From positions 1 to 17,220 of the forward strand of contig DDWD01000025.1 in assembly GCA_002345825.1 (NCBI GenBank): a stretch of DNA of 17,220 bases, written 5' to 3'. The notes under the pieces were generated by a model. It saw only the letters and a list, made by a program, of their open reading frames with translations. It had not been told where the DNA came from and ran no database searches. Position 1 is the first letter of the stretch. Every line of letters starts with the position of its first letter. Origin of the DNA: Bacteroidales bacterium UBA2295 (lineage in GTDB: Bacteria; Bacteroidota; Bacteroidia; Bacteroidales; Tenuifilaceae). Made by a program: the position numbers and the translations under genes. Positions 14,226 to 17,220 of this stretch are shown in pieces.

Positions 14226-14789
14226 TTGCCATCATACCGAAGAAACTTTTCTTATGTCCGCTTTTTGAGTTCAATAAAATGTCAAAGTGAACCAATTGCT
14301 CCTTTGAAAGATGCAATGAAATGGAAATTTAATCAGTTATTTACCAATTGTCAGATAGATTTTTGTCAAGTCCTTAATTCATTCCAAAATTATCTCTATC
14401 TTATTAAAGAGCTAACTTTGATTCAATGTTATTGTAATGACCAAGTAGTTCTCTTTGATGAATCGCTAACAACACACACAAACTATTCTTTTCTTGAGGG
14501 ATTATCTCTAGAAAAAAGAGCCTCTTTTTTCCCTTCAGGCTTAATTCATCTATCAGGTAATTCTGAAATAATCAAACAAAGACTTCTTCAAAAAATTAAA
14601 CGCGATAAAAATGAAGCATATTACCTAGATCTTAACCTTTCTAGTATAGAGAAATCAATGAATAATTCAACTAAAAAGAAGGATTTAATAAAGAAAAACG
14701 GAATTCCTGTAATTACGCTCGATGCAACACAAGACATTGGATTACTTTGTAGTCAAGTTAACTATTGGATCATTAATCATTTTTGTTAA
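14226..14789 (+). CDS. C-terminal part of the frameshifted P-loop kinase-like protein
   Basis: This reading frame is open from 14151, but the only plausible own start is a TTG at 14226, and the segment lacks a Walker A motif. After joining to 14047-14175 the protein would be about 247 residues. Features: QVVLFDESLTTHTNYSFLEG looks like a Walker B/DE(x)L-type strand of a nucleotide kinase, and FPSGLIHLSGNSEIIKQRLLQKIKRDK like the substrate and lid region of thymidylate- or adenylate-kinase folds, ending with a helix and VITLDATQD. No known product name can be given. It stands 39 bases before the GT2 gene. A+T-rich codon use matches its downstream neighbours. Confidence 0.55.
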   Translation: MPSYRRNFSYVRFLSSIKCQSEPIAPLKDAMKWKFNQLFTNCQIDFCQVLNSFQNYLYLIKELTLIQCYCNDQVVLFDESLTTHTNYSFLEGLSLEKRASFFPSGLIHLSGNSEIIKQRLLQKIKRDKNEAYYLDLNLSSIEKSMNNSTKKKDLIKKNGIPVITLDATQDIGLLCSQVNYWIINHFC

Positions 14790-14828
14790 ATTTATTTTTC
14801 ATTTTTCATTCAAACGAACATCATTAAC

Positions 14829-15710
14829 ATGAGTGTTTTTTTTAACCTCTCAATTGTTACAGCGAACTTCAATTACGCTCACTTTCTAGATAAGTTTTTT
14901 GGTAGCATTATGAATTCAAACGTGCAACCTCAAGAAATTATTTTTGTTGATGATGCTTCAACAGATAACTCAATTGAAAAGGCAAAAACATGGAAAAATG
15001 CCATTCAAATACCTATTACTATAGTTGAAAACAAAAGTAATATTGGGTTTGCTAATTGCTTGAATATTGGAGTTAGCAAAGCAAAAGGTGATTTAATCCT
15101 AAGGATTGACAGCGATGATTTTTTACATCCCTTTCGAATTGAACGTGAAAAAATAATTTTTTTAAAAAATCCATACATTCAGGTTATTGGTTCAAACACA
15201 TATTACTTCAACGATAAGCGAAGGAGGGTTGTGGGGCAATCTCATTTCCCCCTAACAAATAAAGACATCTATAATGCGCTTCGAAAAGGATTTATTTCAA
15301 TGGCTAACACCTCATTTACAGCAAGGAAAGAGGTTTTTGAACTTTTTAAATACGAGCAGCAATTTGTACCATACGAAGAGTATGTGATATTCTCTAAAAT
15401 GATAAAACAAAATATCCAATTCATAAATCTGAGAGAGCCTCTTACATACTATCGTGTTCATAACCAAAATCGTTCTCTCAACTTTATTGTAAACAAGCAA
15501 CGAGGAATTCGCTCTCAGAGAATAGGCATATGGGGAGAAAAGACCCTATTAATTACAATGTATTATAGATCTTTTTCAGACTATCTATACTGGAAAAGCC
15601 TTAAATCTACTACTACTTTAAAGCATACCTTTTATAAATTCATAGCTAGCCTATTAAAGGCAAATAGATTACTTTCGAGACTTTTTAGGAGATACCATCA
15701 ATCCTTTTAA
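14829..15710 (+). CDS. Family 2 glycosyltransferase
   Basis: This 293-residue protein has a GT-A fold of family GT2: LSIVTANFNYAHFL opening strand, Asp41 and Asp42 in FVDDASTDNS for UDP-sugar binding, GFANCLNIGVSKAKGD, and the DxD-type metal motif IDSDD (Asp94, Asp96, Asp97). It also shows the IHM-like AxTSFTA and YEEYVIFSKMI stretch and the YRVHNQNRSLN segment typical of polysaccharide GT2 enzymes. No membrane helix is visible. The ATG at 14829 follows the kinase fragment by 39 bases. The end overlaps the convergent GT4 gene by 26 bases. It probably adds one sugar to an O-antigen, capsule or exopolysaccharide; donor and acceptor cannot be read. Confidence 0.9.
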   Translation: MSVFFNLSIVTANFNYAHFLDKFFGSIMNSNVQPQEIIFVDDASTDNSIEKAKTWKNAIQIPITIVENKSNIGFANCLNIGVSKAKGDLILRIDSDDFLHPFRIEREKIIFLKNPYIQVIGSNTYYFNDKRRRVVGQSHFPLTNKDIYNALRKGFISMANTSFTARKEVFELFKYEQQFVPYEEYVIFSKMIKQNIQFINLREPLTYYRVHNQNRSLNFIVNKQRGIRSQRIGIWGEKTLLITMYYRSFSDYLYWKSLKSTTTLKHTFYKFIASLLKANRLLSRLFRRYHQSF

Positions 15711-16878
15711 GAAGTTTTTCTGCCACTAAAACATCTGAGTGTTCTTTAATTACTGAACAAAAGGCATTTTCCGCAATAATGTTTCGTTTCCTATTATTGT
15801 CTAAAAGATCTATGATTGAACGCCTCATCCCATCGTTACTATTAAAAATTAAGCTTGACGTCCCATTCACCAAAATATAATCATCAACCCCTTCAAGGGA
15901 TCTATATACACATGGCACCTTGCTTGCCATTGCCTCCAGCAAGCAGTTTGGGAGTCCCTCTCTTTCTGAGTTTAACAAAAATATATCTGCAACTTTAAGG
16001 TATTCGTCAACATTTGTAACGGCACCTTTAAAAAAAATCTTTGAGCCAAGAGTTTCCTTGCCCTGCTGATAAAGAAAATCCATTTCGTTTTTACTTTGCC
16101 AAAAAAACTTCCAATTATGTTTATAATTGCCAATCACAACAAAAATAAAATCATAGTTGATGGTGGCCAGCACCTTAAAAATATCGCTAAAGCCTTTTCG
16201 GTTAATAAGATTTCCTATTGTAATTATAATTGGTTTGTCTAAAGGAAGTCCGAGTTTTGATTTTAGGATTACCTTATCATGCTCACATACTGGATAAAAC
16301 CGAGATAAATCTACTCCTTGCGATGACAAAAAGATTCTGTCCTTTTTTTCTGGGTTCATCTCTTCATACCTATGGGCAAACTCTGGGGTTATTGCGTGAT
16401 AAACATCAACGCTATTGAGAAACTTTTTATTAACAGTTTTCTTCAACCAGAATCCAGTAAGCAAAGTTCTAATATCGTCCATTGTTAGATTTACAGATTG
16501 AATAATTGTTCTCTTCTTAAATAGGGATGCCATAAAAACTAATACTTTGTAGTAGGGTATAAAAGGGCCATAAACCATAAACACATCATACCTTAGAACA
16601 ACAACAAGCAAAACGGGCAAAAAAAGCAGATTTAAAACAGCATTAAGCAATTTTAAGGTGCATGCAGGTATTCGGTATATCTTAACCCCTTCAACTTTTT
16701 GAAACGGTATATGTTTAAGATTCCAATTGAAGGTTAGCACACTAACATCAACATCGAATTTTAATAATGTTCTGGCGAAACGAAACAGATTAATTCCCGA
16801 GCCTGAAGTATAAGGAACGGTAAGGACTGAGCAAAGAAGAATTCTTTTTTGTTTAAGATTTGTTCCTTTAGATTGCAT
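15685..16878 (-). CDS. Family 4 glycosyltransferase
   Basis: This 397-residue GT-B fold enzyme of family GT4 begins at an ATG at 16878 (MQSKGTNLKQKRILLC). N-terminal half: GSGINLFRFA for acceptor-side binding and the PFQKVEGVKIYRI turn. C-terminal half: RFYPV/IITIGNLINRKGF, the typical nucleotide-sugar 'GNLxxxKG' motif, FFKGAVTNVDEYLKVADIF, and the E-x7-E motif with Glu307 and Glu315 in SEREGLPNCLLEAMASKVPCV. A hydrophobic stretch at about 80-105 may attach it to the membrane. It begins 17 bases after the upstream sulfotransferase-like gene, so the two are likely one unit, and it overlaps the GT2 gene tail-to-tail by 26 bases. Confidence 0.92.
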   Translation of the reverse strand: MQSKGTNLKQKRILLCSVLTVPYTSGSGINLFRFARTLLKFDVDVSVLTFNWNLKHIPFQKVEGVKIYRIPACTLKLLNAVLNLLFLPVLLVVVLRYDVFMVYGPFIPYYKVLVFMASLFKKRTIIQSVNLTMDDIRTLLTGFWLKKTVNKKFLNSVDVYHAITPEFAHRYEEMNPEKKDRIFLSSQGVDLSRFYPVCEHDKVILKSKLGLPLDKPIIITIGNLINRKGFSDIFKVLATINYDFIFVVIGNYKHNWKFFWQSKNEMDFLYQQGKETLGSKIFFKGAVTNVDEYLKVADIFLLNSEREGLPNCLLEAMASKVPCVYRSLEGVDDYILVNGTSSLIFNSNDGMRRSIIDLLDNNRKRNIIAENAFCSVIKEHSDVLVAEKLLKRIDGIS

Positions 16879-16895
16879 TTTTTATTGTAATAAAT

Positions 16896-17220
16896 TTAAT
16901 GCGGATAGTTGTAACTGTGCAGTTTGTCTTTCCCTATAAATTCTGATAATTTTTGATTATCTTCTCGATAGTATTCCTTTACAAACTCGTAAGTTTTCTT
17001 TCCAAGAATTCTTTTATGGTTTACATATCCCTTGATAATTCTAAATTGATTTAATTGCTCTAGATAGTGCCTTGCAAAATGGTATAGTTTTGGAATATGG
17101 AAAAAGTAACGTTTTTGAACCACAGCACTTCTCGTAAAACTATTGGCTAGTCGTGCCAGCAACAATATGTTACGTCCGTACATTAAGTTTACCGACCCGT
17201 AATTTATCTGATTAAAGGTG
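16896..17220 (-). CDS. C-terminal part of a probable sulfotransferase (cut by window edge)
   Basis: This frame is open to the right edge, and only its last 107 codons lie inside. The visible segment (INYGSVNLMYGRNILLLARLA near the edge, then IPKLYHFARHYLEQL, FVKEYYREDNQKLSEFIGKD) resembles the C-terminal half of PAPS-dependent sulfotransferases, where a YYxxDNxxLxxxxG helix ends the fold. The PAPS-binding N-terminal P-loop is outside the window, so the call rests on the tail alone. The stop is at 16896-16898. Next to a GT4 gene, the likely role is sulfating a surface glycan. It is 17 bases before the GT4 start on the same strand. Confidence 0.55.
   Translation of the reverse strand, partial: TFNQINYGSVNLMYGRNILLLARLANSFTRSAVVQKRYFFHIPKLYHFARHYLEQLNQFRIIKGYVNHKRILGKKTYEFVKEYYREDNQKLSEFIGKDKLHSYNYPH

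Overview
The window looks like a chromosomal segment from a Bacteroidota bacterium. The main clues are a secreted protein ending in a type IX secretion (T9SS) C-terminal sorting domain, a DUF2723 membrane protein typical of this phylum, weak Shine-Dalgarno signals, and a TAnnTTTG-like -7 box. The species cannot be told from the sequence. Genes at both window edges are cut.

Region 1 (1-6255) is the most notable part: a compact, divergently arranged locus that looks built to consume cyanophycin (multi-L-arginyl-poly-L-aspartate) or its beta-Asp-Arg dipeptide. On the minus strand a secreted, T9SS-targeted, double-domain cyanophycinase is followed after 5 nt by a YfcC/DcuC-type transporter (cut by the window edge). 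On the plus strand an isoaspartyl dipeptidase (iadA), a lipoprotein cyanophycinase and a second YfcC/DcuC-type transporter form an operon ending in a clear hairpin terminator. The inferred pathway is extracellular and envelope cleavage of the polymer to beta-aspartyl dipeptides, uptake by the transporters, then cytoplasmic hydrolysis to Asp and Arg by IadA. No cyanophycin synthetase is visible, so the locus looks like a consumer and not a producer.

Region 2 (6256-7758) is non-coding and repeat-rich. It has decayed hairpin repeats about 46 bp apart, a partial direct duplication, and a small REP-associated tyrosine transposase (IS200-like HUH enzyme) flanked by matching inverted repeats.

Region 3 (7759-10123) holds a small CxxC DUF1858 protein, a beta-CASP metallo-beta-lactamase-fold (putative RNA-processing) protein and an SRPBCC protein. 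A 26-bp perfect palindrome nested in a second inverted repeat lies between the last two, which are convergent.

Region 4 (10324-14005) encodes a large DUF2723/TMEM260-like (GT117-type) polytopic membrane protein and a NodB-type polysaccharide deacetylase, probably co-transcribed and envelope-related.

Region 5 (14047-17220) is visibly more A+T-rich and looks like an accessory glycan or surface polysaccharide locus. It contains a P-loop kinase-like gene split by a -1 frameshift at an A7 tract, a GT2 glycosyltransferase, and on the opposite strand a GT4 glycosyltransferase and the end of a probable sulfotransferase.
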